A DNA stretch of 64,000 nucleotides from Ochromonas danica (Eukaryota; Sar; Chrysophyceae; Chromulinales; Chromulinaceae): contig VKHL01000061.1 in assembly GCA_015146655.1 (NCBI GenBank), positions 62,001-126,000 on the forward strand, given 5' to 3'. A program made the position numbers and the translations under genes. Under the pieces are notes generated by a model. The model was not told where the DNA came from. It was given only the letters and a program-made list of their open reading frames with translations, and did no database searches. This document shows, one piece after another, positions 12,725 to 22,708 of the stretch (position 1 is the first letter of the stretch; every line of letters begins with the position of its first letter).

Positions 12725-13552
12725 ATGAATGCTCAACAACCTGACACTGCTCGCTCCAAACTCTTTCATCGCGCCTCCATCGTGCAGAAATCTGCTGCCT
12801 GGTTGGCAATTCTGTTTGCATTGGTGGCCACGATCTTTGTCATACTGTGGGGCGTCGGCAAGAACGCTGATGACTCATACATGGGAGGACTAAACTTCAA
12901 CAAGCAGCTCGCCAACTTTCATCCAGTCTTCATGACTGCTGGTATGCTCTTCTTCGGCATCTCCTCCATGGTCACATATCGCATCGTGGATCTGCCCAAG
13001 ACTTGGGCCAAGCAGCTTCATGGAGTCCTCCACCTCGCGGCGCTAGTCTGCATTGTGCTGGGATTGTACTCGGTCTTCGCATCAAACAACTTCACAAACA
13101 AGCACGAAGGAGGCGGGCACTACGCCAATCTTTACTCGGCTCACTCCATCGTGGGTATTGCCACGATTTCCCTCTACGGTCTAAACTACTTCCTCGGAGC
13201 ACTCTTCTTCCTCACCAACCTCGTCTCCAACGCATCCAAGAAGCTCTATCTGTCTTACCATGTCTTCCTGGGTCTCTTCTCGCTCTTCATGGTCATGGCT
13301 TCCATTGAGTCAGGTATCTTAGACTTGCAAGGTTTCGTTGGATGTTCCATTGAAGTGGATAGCATGAATCTCAACCCTGCCTCCACTTATCATGAACTTA
13401 ATGCGGGATGTAAACTCGGCAACGGAGCCGCAGTGCTGACCTTTCTCGCAGTTCTCTTCGCGTGGCTGGCTATGTTCGACTACATGGAGAAGTCCAAGAA
13501 GGATCAACCACTACAGCAGCAAGAAGCTATTGGCCCCGAGTTCGCGGCCTAA
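12725..13552 (+). CDS. Cytochrome b561 family protein, copy 2
   Basis: Intronless, 275 residues, nearly the same as copy 1. All candidate heme histidines and the two cysteines of the last loop are kept. Differences concentrate in TM1 (residues about 27-48), in a few residues of the loop after TM3 and in the C-terminal tail (…QQQEAIGPEFAA). Conservation of the core with a diverged N-terminal helix suggests two functional genes rather than a gene and a relic. Same predicted role as copy 1: transmembrane ascorbate-dependent electron transfer. Confidence 0.9.
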   Translation: MNAQQPDTARSKLFHRASIVQKSAAWLAILFALVATIFVILWGVGKNADDSYMGGLNFNKQLANFHPVFMTAGMLFFGISSMVTYRIVDLPKTWAKQLHGVLHLAALVCIVLGLYSVFASNNFTNKHEGGGHYANLYSAHSIVGIATISLYGLNYFLGALFFLTNLVSNASKKLYLSYHVFLGLFSLFMVMASIESGILDLQGFVGCSIEVDSMNLNPASTYHELNAGCKLGNGAAVLTFLAVLFAWLAMFDYMEKSKKDQPLQQQEAIGPEFAA

Positions 13553-13680
13553 TTGTGATTTTCTTTCGATCTTTTTCCTCTATTTCATGCTATATTATAT
13601 TCTATATATACTATACATAGACGTGATGTCTGGTCGGAACTGTTATAAGTAGGGTGGAATTAGATTAATTTTGATATCAG

Positions 13681-14058
13681 CCGAAGGACATAGCAACTTG
13701 ACCTTACTTATTGTAAGCTATCAAGATGGTTTCAATACCTCCTTCCTATTGATTAGTTAACAATAGCCAGCAGCAGACGTGGGGACATCAAGTATATACA
13801 CATAAAACAAACACACCAAGTGCATGACATCCCACACCTTCTCTGCTCTATATAAGTAGCTACAAACAGATAGCAGCCAAAGGATACATTTTCCAATTTG
13901 GTCGGGAATAAAACAGTCAGTCAAACAAAACAATAGTAAAACAGGGAATGGAAGCTCGGTCAACAAGCCAGCTATGCACCACTGGTATAATATGCACATG
14001 TTATAAATATAAAAAAAGATCAATATGGAGTGTAAACAGATTGCGATGACAAGGTGGA
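13681..14058. other. Intergenic DNA, AT-rich
   Basis: Nothing supported. Stop-rich, with a Phe/Tyr/Cys-rich spurious frame on the minus strand. Confidence 0.5.
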
Positions 14059-14511
14059 CTAGACCATGGAGATGGGCAGGTGCAGATCATCCCCATCACT
14101 GCCTTCAAAGTCCTCGTCATCAAAGTCGACTAAACTACCGAAGGCCATAATCGGGCTGACAGAGTGAGTGGAGCTGGGCCTCTGTGTTATCGAGATTCCT
14201 GGGTCTGTGCCCGTTCCCGTGTCAGATGTTCCTCTCTTGCTGGTGCCCGGAGAGGTCTCAGGAAATATGTGCGCCTCATTTTTTCTAAGATAAAAGCTTC
14301 CCGAGGTGAGAGTGGCACAAATAGATTTTGCCGCCGCGCCCACCGCGAAGAAGAGGATTGCCGCCACGCCCAATTGCAGCGCGAGGCAGTCGTGGTTCTG
14401 GAACCAGGCGCAGAAGGCTCCGAAGCCAAGAGAGAGTCCAAACACCATGAAGAACAAGACTACCACCTTCCAGTGCCAGTCTATGTTTTCATCCACGGTC
14501 CTCTGCAGCAT
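14059..14511 (-). CDS. Two-TM protein, lineage family member C
   Basis: ATG 14511 gives 150 residues. After a polar N-terminus with WHWK come two helices (about residues 14-36, with GLSLGFGAFCAWFQ, and 41-60, with LQLGVAAILFFAVGAAAK) that share the family pattern of members A and B. A Thr/Ser/Gly-rich cytosolic tail ends in an acidic patch (DFDDEDFEGSDGDD) and LHLPISMV. The frame stays open far upstream, but that part overlaps the segment repeated downstream of each acetate-transporter copy and shows no coding character, so the internal ATG is preferred. Function unknown. Confidence 0.55.
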   Translation of the reverse strand: MLQRTVDENIDWHWKVVVLFFMVFGLSLGFGAFCAWFQNHDCLALQLGVAAILFFAVGAAAKSICATLTSGSFYLRKNEAHIFPETSPGTSKRGTSDTGTGTDPGISITQRPSSTHSVSPIMAFGSLVDFDDEDFEGSDGDDLHLPISMV

Positions 14512-14898
14512 CTTTGCATGGAGAACAAAATATTGGAAGAGCCACTGGTAAAATGAGGGAAAAGACAGAAGATATGTGGTAAAAGTGTCAAAAGTCCCCC
14601 GTGACCAAAAAAGAAGACCCTCTGGCAACGAAACACCATCAGTAAGTTCATCATTACCATATCGATGTTGTTCTTTGCACTGCATGAAAGTAGGCAGATT
14701 AACATTCAATGACAGAAAATCAAGCAACAAAATATCATCTATCATGATCAGACCATAGCGGCGCAAAATGCGCAATACAACAACAACAGCACAATGTGCT
14801 ACTTCTTCTCCTTCACTCTTGCCCTTCAAAACGCTGGGCAAATAATGACAAAAGACCAGAGCAGTCACCTGGCAATACTCTTTCTTAACAGAACAAGT

Positions 14899-15773
14899 TT
14901 ACTTGCCCTTCACATTTTCCTCTTCCTCTGGCTCATCCACCAGCCAGCCCAGTCTCTTGTAGATTGGGTCCATCTCGCCTATAGGCAACACGATGAAGCT
15001 ATTCTTCTTCGTCATGAAGCTAGCCAGAGCACCATACCATGCTGCTCCGGCCCCGATGATACCGAAGATACCACCTGCACGCCTCAGGTACAAGTCATTC
15101 TCCTTGAACTCGGAAATGGCGAGTAACAATGTGGTCATGCCTACCAACCACAATAAGAACATAAGCGCTAAGCTATGACGATGCATGGCGATCATCCATA
15201 TGAAGGAGAAGATACTCCAGGACAACAAGAAGATGCCCAACGCATCGTTCTTCACTTGAGCATCAGCATATGCATATCCTGTCATGAAGCCGAAGGCACT
15301 CACATACAGAGCCGAATAGCTCAACCAGAAGCCACCATAAGAAGAAAACAGCAGAGCACCGATCGTGTTTCCAGTCTTGAACTCCCACATTCCAGCCAGA
15401 AGTTGGATCAACCCGCCATAGAACATGCACATACCCATGCCAGCTCCTTGAGTAGGAGATCTCAAGTCTGTGTATGACAGTGTCAGAAATGTTAGATTAC
15501 GCGTATAGTAGACAATGTGACAAAGTACTCACCAATAATGGCTCCTGCATTATACATGGAGATAACGAAAGTGGTCATGCCGAAAGCACAAAGACCCAGA
15601 GGAGCAGGGTTGGCGATGGTGGGATACTGGCGTGACAAGAACCCGTGAAGCTTCTCAGCTTGCTGATAGTAGATATAATTGGGGTTCTGATTGAGCATGG
15701 GATGCGCATAGTCGATCTGCTTGCCAGATTCCAAGTTTTCCAAGACAACATGATTGGCGGTGGTGGCGGACAT
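14899..15773 (-). CDS. GPR1/FUN34/YaaH (AceTr) family transporter, copy 1
   Basis: Two exons (15773-15533, 15467-14899) give 269 residues. The family signature NPAPLGL lies at residues 55-61 just before TM1, followed by six hydrophobic segments and an acidic C-terminus (EEEENVKGK). Members (yeast Ady2/Ato1, E. coli SatP) carry acetate or succinate with protons; in algae they are also linked to acetate uptake. The intron (65 bp) starts GTGAGTAC. Compared with copies 2 and 3 it differs at several exon 2 positions (for example HRHSLALM against HRTTLALM and ALASFM against AMATYM). Substrate and membrane are inferred from the family only. Confidence 0.93.
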
Positions 15774-15973
15774 TTCTTGTGAGTCTTTCTTAGTCAAAAC
15801 ACAGAGTATCTTTGGAATTTGATTGTGACAGCTATAGATTGGATCAAGTTCTGGACAGGGAGGAACGAGGGAGAGAATACAAGATCAACTACATTTTGAT
15901 ACTTAGGAGATGAGTTATAACTTTTAAAAGAAGAGTTTGTTATGTGTGTTGTTTGATTTGGCGGTCGTCTCAC

Positions 15974-16342
15974 TCAGGGAAATGAGAGGTGTTGTGGGGC
16001 GGGGGTGTGACTGTTTTCAACACATCCAGTGCAGCATGCGATAGTGACATATAACAACTTTTGAACGATGTTCCTGTGGAAAACTATTGAGAAAGAGTTA
16101 TCACAAATCAATATTGAAATGGAAATCCTGGAAATTCTCGCTTCCAACTCCACAAGGTTTCTAACCAGACCATGCTCTTTAACTTTATCTGCGAGTCCCT
16201 TGATTGTGGGGTGTGATTGATTCTTGAGCTTCAGAACTTGATAAACTTTTAAATGCTGGGCATTTAGATAAGGTTTTCGCAGGAAGGTACTCTTCTTCTT
16301 AGGATTCATCTTCTTCTTCCATATTTGTCTGTGGCATAGCAT
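15974..16342 (-). CDS. Orphan open reading frame in array spacer
   Basis: A 122-codon frame. The Lys-rich first 65 residues (MNPKKKSTFLRKPYL, IKGLADKVKEHGLVRNLVEL) look helical and protein-like; the rest overlaps the promoter block of copy 1 and does not. I do not recognise it. It lies in the AT-richer DNA that is unique to the spacer between copies 1 and 2, so it may be the remnant or an exon of an inserted gene. Confidence 0.2.
   Translation of the reverse strand: MLCHRQIWKKKMNPKKKSTFLRKPYLNAQHLKVYQVLKLKNQSHPTIKGLADKVKEHGLVRNLVELEARISRISISILICDNSFSIVFHRNIVQKLLYVTIACCTGCVENSHTPAPQHLSFP
15980..16008 (-). promoter_or_regulatory. Conserved GC-box-like promoter element of copy 1
   Basis: About 210 bp upstream of the start codon. 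The minus strand reads CACCCCCGCCCC followed by ACAACACCTCTCATTT. The same block occurs at 18458-18486 upstream of copy 2 inside otherwise diverging flank, which suggests a functional control site. Copy 3 lacks it. Confidence 0.4.
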
Positions 16343-16672
16343 CTGAACTCGCAGCTATAACTTGAAGGTCGCATAAGCTAGTCTGATACCTTTGCTGACG
16401 GTATACTAAAGGATGGATACATCGTCCGAGCTATGGACCTGCTTGGGTGGTAATCCTTTACGATAAAGCGATGGTAGCATTGCACACAGAGAAAAAGGGT
16501 TTCGAATGTTCAGAAATGCGTTCAATCGAGTGAAGCCTTAATGCTAGCATTCTCTACCTACTTGTATTCCTTATTTAATCGTTGTAAGTCCTTTATGGAG
16601 ATCAGGAGTGAAACTTCCATTCCTTTCTTGTTTTCATAGCACTTCAGTCACTATCGGTAAAACTGTCCTCTG

Positions 16673-17083
16673 TTAGTTTTGTTGAAGTATCTCTTTGCCT
16701 GACTCGTTTAAGATAGGATTTCTCCCCTTATCTCCGGATGGTGAGAGAGGGATCACATTCGGATCCATATCCTCTTCAAGGTTTCGATAAAAAGCTCTTT
16801 CAGCTTCCATTGCCTGATCATAACAGTCTTTACCCATATCGCTTCCGTGATGAGGTCTTCTGCTGTTGTAATGTTCCAAGGCTTGGGCCAGGCTTTCCTC
16901 GTGAGTCTTTTTCGCTTTTGGTGCATCTGACTCCTGTTGTATCGTCCTTCCGGCTGTCATTGTCTCGGAATCATTTCCTGTTCCGGAAGATTTAACGGGC
17001 TCTGCCGAAACGTACAGGGAATCCAAATAGTATAGGTAGTCCAAATATATGATAGCATTCGGCAGAATCAGTTGATAGCCCAC
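16673..17083 (-). CDS. Orphan open reading frame in array spacer
   Basis: An open frame of 136 codons without an early ATG; the first in-frame Met is about residue 42. Its composition is normal for a soluble protein, with Glu/Lys/Asp-rich helices (KKTHEESLAQALEHYNSRRP) and a Pro-rich end. The YNSRRPHHG stretch vaguely recalls the C-terminal core motif of DDE integrases, but nothing else supports that. It may be part of a spliced or decayed gene. Confidence 0.25.
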   Translation of the reverse strand: MGYQLILPNAIIYLDYLYYLDSLYVSAEPVKSSGTGNDSETMTAGRTIQQESDAPKAKKTHEESLAQALEHYNSRRPHHGSDMGKDCYDQAMEAERAFYRNLEEDMDPNVIPLSPSGDKGRNPILNESGKEILQQN

Positions 17084-17379
17084 CCAACTATTGCATAACA
17101 GGAAGAAGAGAGGGATCGAAAAAGCATGAGTAGTTAATCATTACCATATTGACGTTGTTCGTAACCCTGCTTGAAAGGAGGCAGATTATAATTCAATGAC
17201 GGAAAATAAGCAATAACATCAATCTATCATAATAAGACGCGTAATGCGCAATACAACAACAACAGCACAGGATGTGCTCCTCCTTCTTCTCCTTCGCTCT
17301 TGCCCTTCAAACCGCTGGGCAAATAGTGACAAAAGACCAGAGCAGTCACCTGGCAATACTCTTTCTTAACAGAACAAGT

Positions 17380-18248
17380 TTACTTGCCCTTCACATTTTC
17401 CTCTTCCTCTGGCTCATCCACCAGCCAGCCCAGTCTCTTGTAGATTGGGTCCATCTCGCCTAAAGGCAACACGATGAAGCTATTCTTCTTCGTCATGTAG
17501 GTGGCCATAGCACCATACCATGCTGCTCCGGCCCCGATGATACCGAAGATACCACCTGCACGCTTCAGGTACAAGTCATTCTCCTTGAACTCGCCAATGG
17601 CGAGTAACAATGTGGTCATGCCTACCAACCACAACAAGAACATCAACGCTAAGGTGGTGCGATGCATGGCGATCATCCATAAGAAGGAGAAGATACTCCA
17701 GGACAGCAAGAAGATGCCCAACGCATCGTTCTTCACTTGAGCATCAGCATATGCATATCCTGTCATGAAGCCGAAGGCACTCACATACAGAGCCGAATAG
17801 CTCAACCAGAAGCCACCATAAGAAGAAAACAGCAGAGCACCGATCGTGTTTCCAGTCTTGAACTCCCACATTCCAGCCAGAAGTTGGATCAACCCGCCAT
17901 AGAACATGCACATACCCATGCCAGCTCCTTGAGTAGGAGATCTCAAGTCTGTGTATGACAGTGTCAGAAATGTTAGATTACGCGTATAGTAGACAATGTG
18001 ACAAAGTACTCACCAATAATGGCTCCTGCATTATACATGGAGATAACGAAAGTGGTCATGCCGAAAGCACAAAGACCCAGAGGAGCAGGGTTGGCGATGG
18101 TGGGATACTGGCGTGACAAGAACCCGTGAAGCTTCTCAGCTTGCTGATAGTAGATATAATTGGGGTTCTGATTGAGCGTGGGATGCGCATAGTCGATCTG
18201 CTTGCCAGATTCCAAGTTTTCCAAGACAGCGTGATTGATGACGGACAT
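17380..18248 (-). CDS. GPR1/FUN34/YaaH (AceTr) family transporter, copy 2
   Basis: Two exons (18248-18014, 17948-17380) give 267 residues. The NPAPLGL signature and six TM segments are intact. The N-terminus is two residues shorter than in copies 1 and 3 (MSVINHAVLENLE) and has Thr for Met in the DYAHPTLNQN stretch. Its intron appears identical to that of copy 1, while most of exon 2 is identical to copy 3. Family role: proton-linked acetate/succinate uptake at the plasma membrane or an internal membrane. Confidence 0.93.
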
Positions 18249-18457
18249 TTCTTGTGAGTCTTTCTTAGTCAGAGTACAAGAGTATCTTTGGAATTTGATT
18301 GTGACAGTTGTTGATTTGGATCGCCTTCTCGACAAGGCGAGGATCGAGGGTGGGGATGCAAGATCAACAACTCTTTGTGTTTTGGAGATGAGTTGTAACC
18401 CATGAAAGAAGAGTTTGTTATGTGTGTTGTTTGATTTGTTTGTGTCTCTCTGATTGA

Positions 18458-18486
18458 AATGAGAGGTGTTGCGGGGCGGGGGTGTG
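18458..18486 (-). promoter_or_regulatory. Conserved GC-box-like promoter element of copy 2
   Basis: Counterpart of 15980-16008, again about 210 bp upstream of the start; it carries CACCCCCGCCCC on the coding strand. Confidence 0.4.
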
Positions 18487-18918
18487 GAATTCTTCTTGCG
18501 CACTTCAACGTGCAATCCTTCCTGTTCTTCGCAGGAGAGCGACAAAGACAGAGAGGGAAGAAGCAGAGAAACAACACCAAGCGATGAAAACTCGCTGGGG
18601 TGGTCTTGGTGAAGATGCTTGATATTTACTCAATAGGCTGCAAGACTTGATAGAAATGTGACAAAGCAGCTTTGGTGAAAGGAATGCTCAAGTAGTGCAT
18701 ATTAATCTACCCACACCCAGATCATTTTTGCAAAACCCTGATTAACCAATAACCCCTATGAAAAATCTTTGCTGTTCAAATATGATATGCTTAATGTTTA
18801 CTGCAATAAGATATGTAGCCGACTATTGATATGAAGCACACAGCATTACCCAGCAATAACAACGAAAACAAATTAGCACAAAATATAGTAGTAACGAACA
18901 CAAATAACGCTAAAGTAT
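18487..18918. other. Spacer between acetate-transporter copies 2 and 3
   Basis: No supported gene. AT-rich from about 18700. Confidence 0.5.
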
Positions 18919-19058
18919 ATGACGCGTAATGCGCAATACAACAACGCAGGATATGCTCCTCCTTCTTCTCCTTCACTCTTGCCCTTCAAACCGCTGGGCA
19001 AATAATGACAAAAGACCAGAGCAGTCACCTGGCAATACTCTTTCTTAACAGAACAAGT

Positions 19059-19933
19059 TTACTTGCCCTTCACATTTTCCTCTTCCTCTGGCTCATCCAC
19101 CAGCCAGCCCAGTCTCTTGTAGATTGGGTCCATCTCGCCTAAAGGCAACACGATGAAGCTATTCTTCTTCGTCATGTAGGTGGCCATAGCACCATACCAT
19201 GCTGCTCCGGCCCCGATGATACCGAAGATACCACCTGCACGCTTCAGGTACAAGTCATTCTCCTTGAACTCGCCAATGGCAAGTAACAATGTGGTCATGC
19301 CTACCAACCACAATAAGAACATCAACGCCAAGGTGGTGCGATGCATGGCGATCATCCATAAGAAGGAGAAGATACTCCAGGACAACAAGAAGATGCCCAA
19401 CGCATCGTTCTTCACTTGAGCATCGGCTTTAGCATACCCAGCCATGAAGCCGAAGGCACTCACATACAGAGCCGAATAGCTCAACCAGAAGCCACCATAA
19501 GAAGAAAACAGCAGAGCACCGATCGTGTTTCCAGTCTTGAACTCCCACATTCCAGCCAGAAGTTGGATCAACCCGCCATAGAACATGCACATACCCATGC
19601 CAGCTCCTTGAGTAGGAGATCTCAAGTCTATGCATGACAGTGTCAGAAATGTTAGATTACGCGTATAGAAGACAATGCGATAAAGTACTCACCAATAATG
19701 GCTCCTGCATTATACATGGAGATAACGAAAGTGGTCATGCCGAAAGCACAAAGACCCAGAGGAGCAGGGTTGGCGATGGTGGGATACTGGCGTGACAAGA
19801 ACCCGTGAAGCTTCTCAGCTTGCTGATAGTAGATATAATTGGGGTTCTGATTGAGCATGGGATGCGCATAGTCGATCTGCTTGCCAGATTCCAAGTTTTC
19901 CAAGACAACATGATTGGCGGTGGTGGCGGACAT
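19059..19933 (-). CDS. GPR1/FUN34/YaaH (AceTr) family transporter, copy 3
   Basis: Two exons (19933-19693, 19627-19059) give 269 residues. Exon 1 encodes the same protein as copy 1 (MSATTANHVVLENLE), whereas exon 2 matches copy 2 except for MAGYAKADAQ in place of MTGYAYADAQ. The intron carries several differences not found in the other two. The 5' flank keeps only about 60 bp of homology and then becomes unrelated, so this copy probably has its own promoter. Family role as for copies 1 and 2. Confidence 0.93.
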
Positions 19934-19989
19934 TTCTTGTGAGTCTTTCTTAGTCAAAACACAGAGTATCTCAGGGATTTGATTGTGAC

Positions 19990-21234
19990 AGTTGTGATAT
20001 CTTGTTGAGTCTTGTTTGCTGGAAGAGTTGCAAGTGCAGTGCCAATCCTGCCGCCGATCTCGGGTTTGGCCGCCGCTGACGTCGAAGTTGATGTGGTACT
20101 TATAAACCTTAAAACAGGACTTGTCGTGGTGAGATGAGTGAGTTTGGATTGTTTGAGGTAAAGTCCAGAGGGGGGAGCGATGTGGTGTATGAGATGAGGA
20201 GTGGCTGTTATGAAGAGTTGGCCATCAAACAGTTCAACTTTCCACCTTCCGAAGATATTCTTCTTCATCTTGTTCATCTTCTGGAGGACAGAAGCCTGTT
20301 CTTCTCAAGGCGGGGAAGGCCATGGCAGATCTTTTGAAAGTGCGCTGGGATGGTGAGGAGATACCATGAAGTAAGATAGTTGAGCCAACTCTGCTCTCTG
20401 CGGAGTAGTTGAGCGAGATCGTGTGGTGTGGAGTGAATGGGACCTACTTCGAATGGGCTGCTCAATGCCTGCTCAGTGGTCAGCATGTGACCTTCAGTGA
20501 TTCAATTTCGCGTTGCTTGACGCCATCGCTGATAATTACTGGGATCGATCAGTAGTCCTCTGCTTCATTTCGCTGAATAGTAGCTCAGCAACTCGGAACT
20601 GGACTTTCAGCAATGCTCGCTGCTGACTCCTAGGCAACGAGAGGAATGAAGGCAATATGGAATTGTCGTTGATGGTGATGGGTCTCTCCTGCCGCGGCAG
20701 AGGGGTGGGTTGCTCCTCGAGAGGCACTCAGAGAGGCGTATCACGGTTCCTGCGACTCGCTGGGCCGGGTTCGTCTCTCTGAGTTGTCCAGCGATTCCTT
20801 GACTCAGGGACGCTGTAGCCCAGTCGAGTAATCTATGAACTCGAAGCGGGCGGTGACTGTCTTGACTCGCAAGAGACAGAGGGCAGTAGGTCCTACAGCA
20901 TTGGCTTCGTCATCGCTTCCCTTTTGGCATACCAGCCATCCCCTCTCTAATTATTGTTGAGAGAAAGGAGATTGTGTTGTTCAGTATAGCTCATTTTTAC
21001 TAACTTAACTTCATGCAGAATCTCTCTTTTACTTCATTAGCAAAATGTGTGAAATCTAATTATGTCATGGAGATGTAATGCGAAGTCTCTCACACAGGTG
21101 GTATATAGTAAAAACAGTTTTTTATTGTAAAAACAGTTTCTTCCGGCAGCGAAGAGTTCACGAGAACTGCTGCTTGGCGTCACTGCAGATTGACTGATTG
21201 ATTGACTTTGAGTGATTGACTTCCCCGCACAGCC
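19990..21234. other. Intergenic DNA upstream of RPN7 and AceTr copy 3
   Basis: Two minus-strand frames (20274-20486 and 20536-20727) have protein-like composition, but I found no splice pair joining them in frame and no recognised domain. No other gene supported. Confidence 0.4.
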
Positions 21235-22539
21235 ATGGCCCTGCAGGAACTAGCCAACGACCTCTACAACTACGACCTCCTCCGCTCTGAGGGAGACCTC
21301 GAGAAGACCGAAGCCAGTCTGCAGAAGATTCTGCGGAGGATCGAAGAGGACGGCATGGCGCCACTCTACGCCTCGCTGGCCGAGAAGTTCTCCTGGACCG
21401 TCGACAGCAACCTACTCGATAGACTCAAGTAGGTCATTATGGTCTTTACCATCTACCCTTGCCTCGCTGACTGACTGACTGACTGATTGATCCTCTTGCC
21501 TGCAGGAACAAAAATCGTGAAGACCTCGCGGCTATTGAGGCGAAGATTGAAGACGCCACGAAGAATGCGGGAGACACGGAAGTGATCGAGGGCTACTTCT
21601 CCAAGGCAAAGTATGAGGCACAGATTGGCGACTTCGCCGCGGCCAAGGCGACCTTCGACCTCCTCCTCGCCAAGCCAAAGATCGTTACGGGCAAGAAGAT
21701 CGACGCGCACATGGAGAAGGCCAAGATCGCCCTCTTCAACCTCAACAGCGCAGACCTCAAAGCAGCGATCACAGAGGCTAAGGCATTGAACGAGACGGGC
21801 GGTGACTGGGACCGCCGCAACCGCCTCAAGATCTACGAGGCGCTCTACCTGCTGCACGTGCGCGACGTGCGCGAAGCCGCCAAACTATTACAAGACTGCA
21901 CAGCCACGTTCACCTGCACGGAGATCTGCTCATATCAGACCTTCATCCTCTACCTCGTGGCCACTTCTATCATCACTTTAGATCGAAACGCCTTGCGCAA
22001 GCAGGTGATCAAAGATCCGCACGTCATCACAACAATCCGAGAACTACCCATCGCGCAGAAAGTGCTCCATGGCATTTATGACTGCAACTACAAGGTCTTC
22101 TTTGAAGCGGTAGGACTTCCCTCCACTGTTGTTACTGTTCTTACTCCTCTCTTACTCCTTTTCATTGTCATTGTGATGGCTATGGTAACAGATGATTGAG
22201 CTGCTGCCCACTCTGCAAAGCGATCGCTTTACGGGTCCTCTCACGCCTTTTCTTCTCCGTGAGTACCGCGTGCTCGCCTACAAGCAATTCCTTGAAGCTT
22301 ATCGCTCCGTGCACTTGTCATCGATGGCGTCGGCCTTCGGCATGGAGATGTCCTTGCTGGACAAAGAGCTCTCGAGGTTCATCGCGGGTGGCCGCCTGAA
22401 CGCAAAGATCGACAAGGTTGGAGGAATCATTGAGACACGCAGGCCTGACAAGAAGAACATCCAATACCAAGAAATCATCAAGAAAGGAGATGTCTTGCTC
22501 AATCACATTCAAAAGCTTGTGCGAGCAATCGATGTTTAA
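21235..22539 (+). CDS. PSMD6: 26S proteasome regulatory subunit RPN7/PSMD6
   Basis: Three exons (21235-21428, 21506-22109, 22192-22539) give 381 residues; human PSMD6 has 389. TPR-like helical repeats in the first two thirds (KYEAQIGDFAAAKATFDLLL, GGDWDRRNRLKIYEALYLL) precede a PCI domain with the typical DLLPTLQSDRF-type helix (IELLPTLQSDRFTGPL) and the C-terminal winged helix (MASAFGMEMSLLDKELSRFI, GRLNAKIDKVGGIIETRRPD). RPN7 is a lid subunit of the 19S particle and contacts RPN3 and the base. Start ATG 21235 is preceded by CAGCC. Confidence 0.96.
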
Positions 22540-22708
22540 TGTAATTAGTCTCTCGTTTAAATAAATTGAATGTTAATTTACAGTGAATAAGATGATAAGA
22601 AGGCAGCTAGCTAGCTCAATGGATAGATCAACAAAATCTCTCATAAAACAATCCAAACAAAACTGCCTACTCTGAACTGCCTGATGAATGGAATGCAAAG
22701 GGACTGGG

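Larger units (their letters stand above)
11130..13680 (+). repeat. Tandem duplication unit carrying the two cytochrome b561 genes
   Basis: Unit 1 (about 11130-12275) and unit 2 (about 12665-13680) match through the coding region, about 70 bp upstream (shared TTCCTCATAATTGATCG and CCTGCAAGATACT) and downstream (shared GGAATTAGATTAA). The 3' flank of unit 1 also holds an internal degenerate duplication (AGTATTTTACAT at about 12110 and 12192). The 390 bp at 12276-12664 has no supported gene. Confidence 0.8.
14620..19990 (-). repeat. Tandem array of three acetate-transporter gene units
   Basis: Three direct units on the minus strand contain the genes ending at 14899, 17380 and 19059. Homology covers coding exons, the intron, part of the 3' flank (14640-14898, 17130-17379, 18920-19058) and 50-240 bp of 5' flank. 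The spacer between units 1 and 2 carries about 1.1 kb (about 16010-17120) with no counterpart between units 2 and 3. Confidence 0.85.

Noticed and set aside
16673-17083. DDE integrase or transposon gene based on YNSRRPHHG
   Set aside because: Only one short loose match; no catalytic residues, terminal repeats or second copy visible.
20274-20727. Two protein-like minus-strand frames as one spliced gene
   Set aside because: No GT-AG pair keeps the joined frame open; no domain recognised.
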